64,000 bases of DNA from an uncultured Collinsella sp. (lineage in GTDB: Bacteria; Actinomycetota; Coriobacteriia; Coriobacteriales; Coriobacteriaceae): assembly GCA_900757495.1 (NCBI GenBank), contig CAAENX010000013.1, positions 62,001 through 126,000 of the forward strand. Direction: 5' to 3'. The notes below the pieces were generated by a model that saw only the letters and a list, made by a program, of their open reading frames with translations, had not been told where the DNA came from and searched no databases. The position numbers were made by a program, and so were the translations under genes. Positions 25,771 to 34,041 of the stretch are shown here, in pieces (position 1 is the stretch's first letter; every line of letters begins with the position of its first letter).

Positions 25771-25814
25771 GAGATCCCGGCCCGAATATAGGGGTGGGGG
25801 CGGGCCGGGATCTC
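25771..25814 (-). terminator. Strong intra-operon stem-loop (attenuator or partial terminator)
   Basis: GAGATCCCGGCCCG (25771-25784) is a perfect inverted match to 25801-25814, a 14-bp GC-rich stem with a 16-nt loop. It lies in the gap between the first TasA-like gene and the rest of the operon. Only a short T-run follows on the minus strand, so partial termination or protection of the upstream message is likely. Confidence 0.65.
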
Positions 25815-25827
25815 GGTGGGGGTGGGA

Positions 25828-26556
25828 TTACTTCAGGCTGTTATTCGGGTCGTTAACCCAAGCCTTGGCCTGGTTGATGGCGTTATCGGCAGCGGAGGTG
25901 CTACCGTCCTTCTGGTCGGCACCGAAGATGAAGGCAGAAACAACAATCTCAGGCTTAGCCTCGCCCGAAACAACGTCCTCTTTCGTCATTGCGCCGGGAA
26001 TCATCACCTCGCTAAAGAGCTCGCCGGTGTAGACGTCCGCGGTGGCGCCCTTGGCACCCAGAACCGCGGGGCCACTCGTAGCACCCTTGGCATACATGAA
26101 CAGACCGCTCACATACTTGCCATCAGCGTTCTTCTTGGTCTCGCCTTCGACCGGCTTCCAATTGGAACCGAGGTCAAAGCACGGAGTCTTGGTGTAGGGC
26201 TCGCTATCGTTGACCACAGCGTTCTTTACATAGATGAACACAAAGGCGTCGTCGGAACCCTTCTTAATGCCAACGTTCGGGTTCTTATCCATCGAAGAAC
26301 CGGGGACCATCTTGTGTTCTTCGTCCTCTTTCCACGCAGTCTCGAACAGGTAAGCATTGCCGCCAGGCTCCGTGCCAGGCTGCTCAGGGTTATCCGGATC
26401 AGGCTTCTTCTCGGGAGTCTCAAATTTCCCAATCGTAAACACGTTCTGCAGGGACTGCGTCGCCGTCAGCCATGCATACGTTCCCACACCGGCAGCCAGT
26501 ACCAACAGCAGCAGGGCGGCAATGATGCCGTAGCGCTTTTTCTTCTTGTTTTCCAT
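25828..26556 (-). CDS. TasA-like major fibre subunit candidate, SipW-type signal peptide
   Basis: This 242-residue secreted protein starts MENKKKKRYGIIAALLLLVLAAGVGTYAWLTA, a textbook SipW-type signal with GTYAWLT at the cleavage site. The mature part is acidic and Lys-rich, with a PDPDNPEQPGTEPGG linker (about 62-76). It then has TasA-like strands (DDAFVFIYVKNAVVN, YLFETAWKED, EIVVSAFIFGADQ). It follows the signal peptidase gene by 70 nt, has the best ribosome site of the operon (AAAGGAAG, 8 nt) and is followed by a stem-loop, the layout expected for the most abundant subunit. The fibre role is inferred from TasA of Bacillus. Confidence 0.78.
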   Translation of the reverse strand: MENKKKKRYGIIAALLLLVLAAGVGTYAWLTATQSLQNVFTIGKFETPEKKPDPDNPEQPGTEPGGNAYLFETAWKEDEEHKMVPGSSMDKNPNVGIKKGSDDAFVFIYVKNAVVNDSEPYTKTPCFDLGSNWKPVEGETKKNADGKYVSGLFMYAKGATSGPAVLGAKGATADVYTGELFSEVMIPGAMTKEDVVSGEAKPEIVVSAFIFGADQKDGSTSAADNAINQAKAWVNDPNNSLK

Positions 26557-26626
26557 CGTTCTCTTCCTTTCGAGAATCGTTTTCCCCGGCAACGGCCCCT
26601 ACCGCCGCCGACGCTTTTCCCTGCCG

Positions 26627-27184
26627 CTATGAACGCCGCTCCCTCGCATGCACGCGGGCATGCTTGCCCGCAGGCTCGTCGGGAACCATCCGATCGAGCA
26701 CTATCGACGCCGTGATCAGCAGCGCCAGAACGGCCACCACAACAAGCAAACCGGGCATCGTCGTGCAATAAGCGTTGACGAAGCCCAGGTAAGGGACACA
26801 AAAAGAAACAGTGCCGATCACGCGCGAAAATGGCGTCTGCTCGGCATCGTGCATGATGCTTCCATCTGCATTTTTGTTTGCAATGCCCTGCGTGCCGATC
26901 ATCTGCGCGGCAGGGTCGATCTCGTACACCTGGTGCGTCACCACGGCGCCATCCGATCGGTAAAAGGTTGCATTGTCACCCACGGCAATATCCGCTGGCT
27001 CAACCTGGCGAACAAACACCATGGAGCCAACGGGAAGCTCGGGTTCCATAGAGCCCGAGAGCACAGCAAAGGGCATGTATCCAAATGCACGAGGAACAAA
27101 AGAAACAACGGCAAGGGCTATGACAAGCGCGAACGCCAAGCTACTCAAAAGTGCAATAAATCGTTTGAGTCTACGCGCCGTCAA
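26627..27184 (-). CDS. sipW: SipW-type signal peptidase I (ER-type, Ser-His)
   Basis: This 185-residue membrane protease is of S26B type. A transmembrane helix (about 9-30) precedes the catalytic serine in AVLSGSMEPELPVGS. The general base is His in GAVVTHQVYEID rather than the Lys of standard bacterial signal peptidases. A second helix lies near the C-terminus (about 143-166). This kind cleaves only a few substrates, typically TasA/TapA-type proteins; three such signals are encoded right downstream. The start used is TTG 27184 (AAGGGGG about 12 nt upstream); an ATG further in would lose the first helix. It is first gene of the surface operon. Confidence 0.82.
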   Translation of the reverse strand: MTARRLKRFIALLSSLAFALVIALAVVSFVPRAFGYMPFAVLSGSMEPELPVGSMVFVRQVEPADIAVGDNATFYRSDGAVVTHQVYEIDPAAQMIGTQGIANKNADGSIMHDAEQTPFSRVIGTVSFCVPYLGFVNAYCTTMPGLLVVVAVLALLITASIVLDRMVPDEPAGKHARVHARERRS

Positions 27185-27285
27185 AGTGATAATTCATCCC
27201 CCTTGAGGCCTTATTCGACCCATCCAAAGGTCAGCAAGTTTCAACAGGAACCGCAAGGCGCTTGAAAAGTGAGTCCGAAATAAGC

Positions 27286-27398
27286 CAATTTGGAATCTTT
27301 TCGTAATAAAAACATAGCGATGTGCTACACATTTTTCAATGTTATGTCGCCAAATGCTACCTATTTTGGCGTAAGTGGTCATCTCTACCAAAATTGGC
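27286..27398. promoter_or_regulatory. Repeated CCAAATT/AATTTGG motifs in the sipW leader
   Basis: Three related palindromic sites lie in this AT-rich stretch: CCAATTTGG at 27287-27295, GCCAAAT...ATTTTGGC at 27349-27370, and CCAAAATTGGC at 27388-27398. They are candidates for a repressor or activator of the surface operon. The regulator is unknown. Confidence 0.4.
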
Positions 27399-27473
27399 CT
27401 GCTTTATCCAATACTTACGACTAACCCCCTACGCAACTTCCCCATAGAAGGTTCGATTTTTTGCGAAACTAAA

Positions 27474-27503
27474 ATAATGGTACCCCCCCCCACATTAAAA
27501 CAA
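27474..27503 (-). promoter_or_regulatory. Predicted sipW operon promoter with G9 tract in the spacer
   Basis: On the minus strand TTGTTT (27498-27503), an 18-nt spacer and CATTAT (27474-27479) form a plausible promoter. The spacer includes nine consecutive G (C on the plus strand, 27483-27491). Slippage in such tracts alters -35/-10 spacing in known phase-variable genes. The start codon is about 290 nt downstream. Confidence 0.45.
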
Positions 27504-27617
27504 ACTACTGGAAGTGTCATTTATTTCCGACCCCTCTTTGCCGGAGTTTTATGACAGCCCCATGTAGTTCGCAGCCCATAATCCTCTGAGAACCGTGTCC
27601 CAGAATTCACGTCCGGA

Positions 27618-27830
27618 GTGGGATGCGGCTTCCGCTTGTGGCCCCGTTGGGAAACCACATCCCACTCCGATCACAAATTCCGGGTCGCACTTTCCGCCAA
27701 GACCCTCAACCGGAAAGCACATCCCGTTTCTCAGCCGAATACTGGGATGCATTTTCCGCAGAGCCCCTCAACCGGAAACTGCATCCCATTCCAAAGACAA
27801 ATTCCGGGACACAGCTTCCACAACCCCGTG
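27618..27830. repeat. Tandem array of ~62-bp hairpin units
   Basis: Successive units start at 27618, 27681, 27743 and 27805 (63, 62, 62 nt). Each has a GGGATGC..TTCCG arm pairing with CGGAA..GCATCCC; examples are 27618-27665, 27681-27726 and 27743-27788, while the fourth is partial. Linkers such as CAAATTCCGGG and CCCTCAACCGGAAA are conserved between units. It fills the gap between the surface-operon promoter and the flavodoxin terminator. Confidence 0.75.
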
Positions 27831-27831
27831 T

Positions 27832-27860
27832 TAAGAAAAAAGCCTCGAGAATCTCGAGGC
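27832..27860 (-). terminator. Terminator of the flavodoxin-family gene
   Basis: GCCTCGAG, AAT, CTCGAGGC (27842-27860) is a perfect short hairpin, followed on the minus strand by TTTTTTCTT. Confidence 0.92.
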
Positions 27861-27905
27861 TTTCACGTTTGTACGATTGAACGCGCGGCACCGCAAGCGG
27901 CGAAG

Positions 27906-28457
27906 TTATTCGCCCAAAACGGCCTTTTTTGCGGCTGCAGCCATGTTATCCAGGTCTTCCTTGGTGGGATGGTCCTTCGCGGCAACCCAGTTGTCGAGCA
28001 GCATCTTAAATCGGACGTTTTCGGGATCTTGCTCGAGCATGGCCTCGTAGCGCTGCTTGACCGCGGGGCCCATCTTGCCCTGGCACATCGCCCAGCCCGC
28101 AAGCTCGGCATCCCCAGCCAAATTGGAAGTTACGCGATCAATAATCTGCTGGTAATAGCTCTGGTCGGCCCCAAAGCCGCAGGTGCCAAACAGAAAGACG
28201 CGCTTGCCGTGCAAGGCGGAGAGCAACGCCGCGACCGAAGGCGTGCACGCGCCCTTGTCGCACCAAAAACCGACGAGCACTGTGTCGGCCGTGCAGGCGC
28301 CCTGCGCCTCGAGCGCAACCTGATCTGCATCCGCATCGTCGCTCAACGCCGCGGCATGGACAAACTCAACACCCGCAGCCTGCAGAGCGCGCTTGATCGC
28401 GCCCGAAACCATCCTGGTATTACCGCTCTTGCTGTTAACCACCAAAGAGCACGTCAT
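27906..28457 (-). CDS. Flavodoxin-fold protein
   Basis: This 183-residue protein starts with CSLVVNSKSGNTRMVSGAI, where SKSGNT is the flavodoxin phosphate-binding loop for FMN, and continues with TVLVGFWCDKGACTP and VFLFGTCGFGADQ, the later flavin-contact strands. It is longer than a simple flavodoxin and has a C-terminal helical extension (DNMAAAAKKAVLGE). It is likely a cytoplasmic electron carrier or a quinone/flavin reductase-type protein; partners are not evident from the neighbours. ATG 28457 is preferred (GAGG 10 nt upstream); GTG 28463 is the alternative. It has its own terminator. Confidence 0.75.
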   Translation of the reverse strand: MTCSLVVNSKSGNTRMVSGAIKRALQAAGVEFVHAAALSDDADADQVALEAQGACTADTVLVGFWCDKGACTPSVAALLSALHGKRVFLFGTCGFGADQSYYQQIIDRVTSNLAGDAELAGWAMCQGKMGPAVKQRYEAMLEQDPENVRFKMLLDNWVAAKDHPTKEDLDNMAAAAKKAVLGE

Positions 28458-28780
28458 AGTCACGTTGCCTCGTTTCCCCCAAAACTAAAGCCACTAATGC
28501 AATTTATTAGATGAATATCTTAGTACTAACGTGACAGATGTAAACCACCGTCTGTCGATTGGCGACGCAGACGACATCTTTGGACAGATTTCGAACAGTA
28601 TGTACTTCGGATTGAAACCGCCACAGAACGTTTCACGAATGGCCGAAAAACTGTTTCACAAAACGCCGTCAAATTGCGTCACGGAGTATCGTCAAAATGT
28701 TTCACGCGCTGGTAGAACGCTATATAACAAGATCGCTCTATGGGACAAACAAACCTGATTAATTTGCCCCACGGGCTTGC
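28458..28780. other. 323-nt gap between flavodoxin gene and ABC exporter
   Basis: Both flanking genes are on the minus strand. The gap holds CTAAT..ATTAG at 28492-28509 and three (T/C)GTTTCAC motifs at about 28630, 28652 and 28699. It should contain the flavodoxin promoter (near 28460-28520) and the 3' end of the exporter transcript. No gene or clear terminator is seen. Confidence 0.5.
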
Positions 28781-30640
28781 TCACTGGGCGAACTGGCTGC
28801 GGTAGAGCTCGGCGTAGAAGCCGCCTGCCGCGAGCAGCTCGTCGTGCGTGCCGCGCTCGATAATCTCGCCGTCGCGCATCACCAGAATGCAGTCGGCGTT
28901 GCGGATGGTGCTCAGGCGGTGCGCCACGACAAAGCTCGTACGACCGGCCATGAGCTCGTCGAATGCCGCCTGCACCTGCAGCTCGGTACGCGTATCGATG
29001 CTCGACGTCGCCTCGTCCAGCAGCAGAATCGCCGGATCGGTGAGCATGACGCGCGCGATGCACAGCAGCTGTTTTTGACCCTGGCTAAACGTGCCGCCGT
29101 CCTCGCCGATTACCGTATCGTAGCCGCCTGGCAGCTGCACGATAAACTTGTGCGCGTGCGCGCGCTTGGCGGCCTCGATAACCTGCTCGCGCGCGGCTCC
29201 TGGGCAACCGTAAGCGATGTTGTCCGCCACCGTGCCCTCGAACAGCCATGTGTCCTGCAGCACCATGCCAAAGGCGCGGCGCAGGCTTGCGCGCGTGTAG
29301 TCACGCGAGGAACGGCCATCGACCGCAATGCGACCGGCGTCGATATCGTAGAACCGCAGCAGCAAATTGATGAGCGTTGTCTTGCCACAGCCCGTAGGAC
29401 CGACCAGGGCAAAGCGCATGCCGGGTTTAGCCTCGATGCAGACATCCTGCAGCAGCTTGCGGTCGGGCACATAGCTAAAGTCCACATGTTCAAAGGTCAC
29501 CTCACCCTGCGGGGCGGCAAGTTCCACGGCATCTAGCGCATCGGGCTCCTGCTCGCGCGCATCGAGCAGTGCAAACATGCGGCGCGCCGAGGCGTACGCA
29601 GTCTGGATCTGCGTGATGACGTTCGTGACCTCGTTGAACGGCTTAGTGTACTGGTTGGCGTAGGACAGGAAGATCTGCACGCCGCCCACCGTGAGCGCCG
29701 CAGGCACGCCCGTGATCACGCCCGCGCAGCCGATCACAGCGACCACGGCATAGATGATGTTATTGATAAAGCGCGTGCCGGGGTTGGAGAGCGAGCCCAT
29801 AAACTGCGCGCGCTCACCTGCCGTATAGAGCTCGGCGTTAAGGGCATCAAAGCGCTGTTGAGCGTTCGGGCCATAGGCAAACGCATCCACCAGCTTCTGC
29901 TCGCCCACATACTCCTCGATATGGCCACCGAGCTGGCCTTGGATGCGCTGCTGTGCCGTAAAGCTCTTATTGGAAAGCTTGGCGATGGCACCGGCCGCAA
30001 AGATGGAAAGCGGCGTGACGAGCACCACCACAAGCGTCATGGTCAGCTTGATGGAGAGCATAAACGCGAGCGTGCCCACGATGGTAATAACGCCGGTAAA
30101 GAGCTGCGTGAAGCCCTGCAGCAGACCGTCGCCCACCTGATCGACGTCGTTGACCACGCGGCTCATGAGGTCGCCGTGGGCATGGCTGTCGATAAAGCTG
30201 AGCGGCATGCGGCTGAGCTTGTCGCTCGCCTCCACGCGCATGTCGCGCACCGTCTCGTAGGACAAGCGGTTAACGCAATAGCCCTGCAGCCACTGGAAAG
30301 CCGCAGCACCTACGACGACAATCGCGAGCTTGGTGACAAGCGGCAGCAGCGCATCGAAGTCCACCTGCCCGGCGGCGACGATCAGGTCGATGCCCTCGCC
30401 GATGAGAATAGGTGTGTAGAGCTGCAAGATCACCGAGATGGCAGCGCTCACAAACGACGCCGCAAACGAAATGCGGTGCGGGCGAACATAGCCCAGCAGG
30501 CGGCGGGTCACCGCGCCCACGGGATAGCGCTCGGGGTCGCCGGGCTGGCGCGGGCCGTCCCCCAGGTCGTTGAGGTTATCGTTGCCAGACACGTTGGCGG
30601 TCATCGTGGCGACCGAGCCGGAAGAAGTGTACGGATTCAT
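28781..30640 (-). CDS. ABC exporter subunit with canonical ATPase site
   Basis: This 619-residue half-transporter has six membrane helices (about 60-340) followed by an ATP-binding domain with Walker A VGPTGCGKTTLIN, signature FSQGQKQLLCIAR and Walker B ILLLDEATSSID, with the catalytic Glu. It begins directly after the stop of the upstream subunit (TAAATG), with AAAGGAGG in front, so the two are co-translated and should form a heterodimer. The family exports drugs, lipids or peptides; the substrate is unknown. The N-terminal 45 residues are hydrophilic. Confidence 0.88.
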   Translation of the reverse strand: MNPYTSSGSVATMTANVSGNDNLNDLGDGPRQPGDPERYPVGAVTRRLLGYVRPHRISFAASFVSAAISVILQLYTPILIGEGIDLIVAAGQVDFDALLPLVTKLAIVVVGAAAFQWLQGYCVNRLSYETVRDMRVEASDKLSRMPLSFIDSHAHGDLMSRVVNDVDQVGDGLLQGFTQLFTGVITIVGTLAFMLSIKLTMTLVVVLVTPLSIFAAGAIAKLSNKSFTAQQRIQGQLGGHIEEYVGEQKLVDAFAYGPNAQQRFDALNAELYTAGERAQFMGSLSNPGTRFINNIIYAVVAVIGCAGVITGVPAALTVGGVQIFLSYANQYTKPFNEVTNVITQIQTAYASARRMFALLDAREQEPDALDAVELAAPQGEVTFEHVDFSYVPDRKLLQDVCIEAKPGMRFALVGPTGCGKTTLINLLLRFYDIDAGRIAVDGRSSRDYTRASLRRAFGMVLQDTWLFEGTVADNIAYGCPGAAREQVIEAAKRAHAHKFIVQLPGGYDTVIGEDGGTFSQGQKQLLCIARVMLTDPAILLLDEATSSIDTRTELQVQAAFDELMAGRTSFVVAHRLSTIRNADCILVMRDGEIIERGTHDELLAAGGFYAELYRSQFAQ

Positions 30641-32494
30641 TTAGCAGCCCTCCTTTGCGCAAGTGGATGCCAGGGCGCACGCGGCGCCTGGGGTGGACGT
30701 GGACGTCGCGCTCCCCCGCTGACCCTCGAGCTCCTCACGACGAAGCTGCGACTGGCAAATCTCGCGATAGAGCCGGCAGGTCGCGTACAGCTCATCGTGC
30801 GCGCCCAGGCCCGCGACCGAACCGTGGTCGAGCACGCAGATCATGTCGGCATCGCGCACGGTCGAGACGCGCTGGCTCACGATCACCGTGGTCAGTGGGA
30901 GCCCGCCCGCGGCGGCACCGCGCACGCTGCGCTCGCGGATGGCATGGCGAAGCGCCGCGTCGGTCTTAAAGTCGAGCGCCGAGGCGGAGTCATCCATGAT
31001 TAGGACCTGTGGAGAGCCCACCAGGGCACGTGCGATGGTCAGGCGCTGGCGCTGGCCACCGCTAAAGTTCTTGCCGCCCGCCTCGACCGGGGCATCGAGC
31101 CCCTGCGGCTTGTTGCGCACAAATTCGCTGGCCTGCGCCATGTCGAGCGCCGCCCAGAGCTCCTCGTCGGTTGCCGCCTCGTCGCGCCAGGTCAGGTTGC
31201 TGCGAATGGTGCCGCTCACCAGCGACGCTCGCTGCGGAACGGTCGCGACCACGTGGCGCAGCTGATCGAGCGGCCAGGTGCGCACGTCGGCGCCCATCAC
31301 GCTCACGCTGCCGGTGCCCGCATCGTACAGGCGCGGGATGAGCGAGACGAGCGTGGACTTACCACTGCCCGTACCGCCAATAATGCCGAGCGTCTTGCCC
31401 AGCGGGAGCTCCAGGGTCACATCGTTGACGGCGTTGGCAGCGCCGGCGCCAAAAGAGAAGCTCGCATGGCTCAAGCTCAGCGCGGAGGTCGGAGCGACAT
31501 TGCCCGGCTCGGGCAGCGCGACCGGCTGGTTGCCCTCGTCGGTGATGCTCGGCACGCAATTGAGCACCTCGTTGATACGTGACGCACTGGCGCTCGCCTT
31601 GGTAAAGACCACGACCAGGTTGGCGACGTACACGATGGAGGTCAGGGTCTGCGTCATGTAGTTGACGAACGCCATGACCTGGCCCTGCGTGAGCTCGCCC
31701 ACGTTGACCTGGATGCCGCCCACCCACAGGATGGCACACACGCCCAGGTTCATCACAAGAAACGTGACGGGGTTGAGAATCGACGAGAGCTTGCCCACCG
31801 CGATGGCAGTATTGGCCTGGTCATCGGCGGCTTGAGCAAAGCGCTCGCGCTCGTGATCTTCACGCACAAACGCACGGACCACGCGAGCGCCCGAAAGGCC
31901 TTCGCGGCAAATGAGTGCAATGCGGTCGAGCTTTGCTTGCAGCTGCTTGTAGTACGGAATGCAGCGCGCCATGACAAACCAGAACACCAGGCCGATGGCG
32001 GGCGTGCAAATCAAAAAGATGATGCCGAGCTTAAGGTCGATGGCAAGGGCTGCGACCATAGAGCCCACCGCCAGGAAGGGCCAGCGGATGAGCATGCGCA
32101 CGCCCAGCGCCACGGCGAGCTGAACCTGGTTGACGTCGTTGGTAATGCGCGTGATGAGCGACGGCGTGCCGAAGCGGTCGAGTTCGGCATAGCTCAGCTT
32201 GTTGATGTGCTGGTAGAGCGCGCCGCGGATATCAGTACCCATGCCCTGCGAGGTCAGCGCCGCCATCTTTTGGCAGACGAGCGTAAACGAGATACCGATC
32301 ACAGCCATGACGCCAAGTACCATGCCATAGTGGACGACGGCACTCACGTCGTGCGCACCGATACCTTTATCGATCATCTGGGCAATCACCAGCGGCGTCA
32401 GCAGGTCAAAGATCACTTCGATCAACTTGCACGCAGGGCCAATCACCATATATCGGCGAAACTTACCACCAAAACGCCTGAGCAGCTCAATCAT
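30641..32494 (-). CDS. ABC exporter subunit with degenerate ATPase site
   Basis: This 617-residue half-transporter (six helices, then ATPase domain with Walker A GGTGSGKSTLVSL and signature FSGGQRQRLTIARAL) has a Walker B that reads VLIMDDSASALD, with Asp in place of the catalytic Glu. This is the mark of the non-canonical half of a heterodimeric exporter (TM287/288, BmrCD, LmrCD types). The ATG at 32494 has AGGGAG about 10 nt upstream; the TTG at 32527 is not needed. A Ser/Thr/Gly-rich tail ends it. It forms an operon with the next gene. Confidence 0.87.
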   Translation of the reverse strand: MIELLRRFGGKFRRYMVIGPACKLIEVIFDLLTPLVIAQMIDKGIGAHDVSAVVHYGMVLGVMAVIGISFTLVCQKMAALTSQGMGTDIRGALYQHINKLSYAELDRFGTPSLITRITNDVNQVQLAVALGVRMLIRWPFLAVGSMVAALAIDLKLGIIFLICTPAIGLVFWFVMARCIPYYKQLQAKLDRIALICREGLSGARVVRAFVREDHERERFAQAADDQANTAIAVGKLSSILNPVTFLVMNLGVCAILWVGGIQVNVGELTQGQVMAFVNYMTQTLTSIVYVANLVVVFTKASASASRINEVLNCVPSITDEGNQPVALPEPGNVAPTSALSLSHASFSFGAGAANAVNDVTLELPLGKTLGIIGGTGSGKSTLVSLIPRLYDAGTGSVSVMGADVRTWPLDQLRHVVATVPQRASLVSGTIRSNLTWRDEAATDEELWAALDMAQASEFVRNKPQGLDAPVEAGGKNFSGGQRQRLTIARALVGSPQVLIMDDSASALDFKTDAALRHAIRERSVRGAAAGGLPLTTVIVSQRVSTVRDADMICVLDHGSVAGLGAHDELYATCRLYREICQSQLRREELEGQRGSATSTSTPGAACALASTCAKEGC

Positions 32495-32703
32495 AAAAAG
32501 GCGCTCCCTATCATCATTCACACTCAATTCGAATCATGATAGTACCGCCACCCCAAAAGAAGCGTAAACAACTCGTCATTTCTAACGGGATTCAGTTTTC
32601 AGAGGAGCATACGCGCACGCCCGATCAATGGCGGGCAAACCGCCTGATATACTTACATTAGTGCTACCAAGTTAGTCGCCAACCCTTGAAATGAGGTGCC
32701 GAG

Positions 32704-33696
32704 ATGAACGACATTCTCGCAAGAAGAGCAAGACGAGCAACCGTGGGCATCGCCCTTTCCGCGGCACTTGTCGCGGGAATCGCCCCCGCAACGGCGATAG
32801 CGGCAGAAACCAGTTCCCCCACCGGTGCAGTTGCCTTGCAGACGGAAGATGCGGCCGCCGCAAAAGAAAAAGCGCTTGCAGCCATGCAGGAAGCGCTCAA
32901 AAACCTCGAGGCCGCAAAAGTTGCCGCAAGTCCCGAGAAACTTGCGGAAATCGATGATGACATTGCCGCTTTTCAAGAGATCTACGACATGGTGGTGGCG
33001 GAAGCCGCCAAACGGAGGGAGCCCCTTCCCGCTATGCAAGCGGACGTCGATGCAGCCCAAGCCAAATACGATGAGGCCCACAACCGGACAAGCGGCCTTC
33101 AGGCAGAATTAAATAAGGCAATCGACGACGGAGCTTCTAACGAAACTATTAAGCAGTTGCGAGGTGAGATCATGTCGGCAGAAAGGCGAGAAAAATCTTG
33201 TGAAGATGATCTTCACCGCTGCCAACGCCGGCTCGAAAGCCAGGAAAAACGGGTTCAGTATTTCGAAAGTGAGGCAGAGGAAGCCAAAGCCCACATCGAT
33301 GAGGACGTAGCCAAGCGAGATGCGCTCCTCGGCGATTTGGAAAAGGCGCAAGCGGCCTATGACGATGCCTGCAAAGCATACGAAGAGGCAAAGGCCGCGG
33401 CAGACAAGGCCACCTCGCCCGAGATAGCGAAACCGACCGAGACAGTGCCTCCCTCCGGCTCAGCGCAACCCGCCGAGGCGACACCGCCCGTTGGCTCACC
33501 TGCAACCGGCAAAGACGCCCTACCAAGCTCCACCAAGCAAGCGAACACAAGCAGCGGCAAGCAAGCAGATACGACCGCCGGCAAGCTCGCAAACACGGGC
33601 GACACAGCACCGAGCGCAATCGCACTCGTAGCAGTCGCCGCCGCAGGCCTCGGAATAACCGCCACTGCCACACGCCGCATCAAGAACTCAAAATAG
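32704..33696 (+). CDS. Coiled-coil surface protein with LANTG sorting signal
   Basis: This 330-residue protein has a signal peptide (about 1-34, AALVAGIAPATAIAAE), then a long Ala/Glu/Lys-rich coiled-coil region (about 48-230) and a Pro/Thr/Ser-rich stalk (about 230-295, IAKPTETVPPSGSAQPAEA). The C-terminal sorting signal is LANTGD, followed by a hydrophobic helix and RRIKNSK. LANTG is a variant of LPxTG, so covalent anchoring by a sortase is expected. Resembles streptococcal M-like or antigen-like stalk proteins only in architecture. ATG 32704 has GAGGTGCC upstream; a strong terminator follows. Confidence 0.8.
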   Translation: MNDILARRARRATVGIALSAALVAGIAPATAIAAETSSPTGAVALQTEDAAAAKEKALAAMQEALKNLEAAKVAASPEKLAEIDDDIAAFQEIYDMVVAEAAKRREPLPAMQADVDAAQAKYDEAHNRTSGLQAELNKAIDDGASNETIKQLRGEIMSAERREKSCEDDLHRCQRRLESQEKRVQYFESEAEEAKAHIDEDVAKRDALLGDLEKAQAAYDDACKAYEEAKAAADKATSPEIAKPTETVPPSGSAQPAEATPPVGSPATGKDALPSSTKQANTSSGKQADTTAGKLANTGDTAPSAIALVAVAAAGLGITATATRRIKNSK

Positions 33697-33740
33697 CTGC
33701 CAGCGGTTATTGTCTTCGCCAATCCACAAGCCCAGAGACA

Positions 33741-33782
33741 AAAAGAGGTCCGTTTCCCCACCTAGGGAAACGGACCTCTTTA
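33741..33782 (+). terminator. Terminator of the LANTG protein gene
   Basis: AAAGAGGTCCGTTTCCC pairs with GGGAAACGGACCTCTTT (33765-33781) around a 6-nt loop. Confidence 0.88.
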
Positions 33783-33905
33783 ACTGCAAAAATTCAAACA
33801 ACAGCACCGCCGCCTCTTAAACTACGTAGCCATCAATGCCCAGACAACGCCAGCGAGCAGCAAAAGGCACGGGATTAAATTATTCAGATAAATGTGACCC
33901 TTCAG

Positions 33906-34040
33906 GCGGTTTTGGTCGGCTACCCGCGAGTGCCGGCAGGGCGCTTGGTAGTCGAGCGATCCCGCAGGCGAAGCCGAGGACCAGCGAGACACCAAGCGCC
34001 CTGCCGGCACTCGCGGGTAGCCGCGGCACCAAAAAACGCC
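33906..34040. repeat. Large palindrome with 32-bp perfect arms
   Basis: GGCTACCCGCGAGTGCCGGC... (33918-33949) is perfectly inverted at 33991-34022. Outer GGCGGTTTTGGT (33906-33917) also pairs imperfectly with ACCAAAAAACGCC (34028-34040). The loop contains CCCGCAGGCGAAGCCGAGGACCAGCG, like that of the palindrome at 38289. It lies at the 3' end of the SRP RNA. Confidence 0.85.
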
Positions 34041-34041
34041 T

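Noticed and set aside
27541..27905. CRISPR array, suggested by regular spacing
   Set aside because: The repeats are degenerate hairpins with conserved linkers, not identical repeats with unique spacers, and no cas genes are near.
32653..33081. Antisense frame over the coiled-coil surface protein
   Set aside because: It is Gly/Cys-rich shadow of an Ala/Glu/Lys-rich gene; the plus-strand protein has signal peptide, coiled coil and sorting signal.
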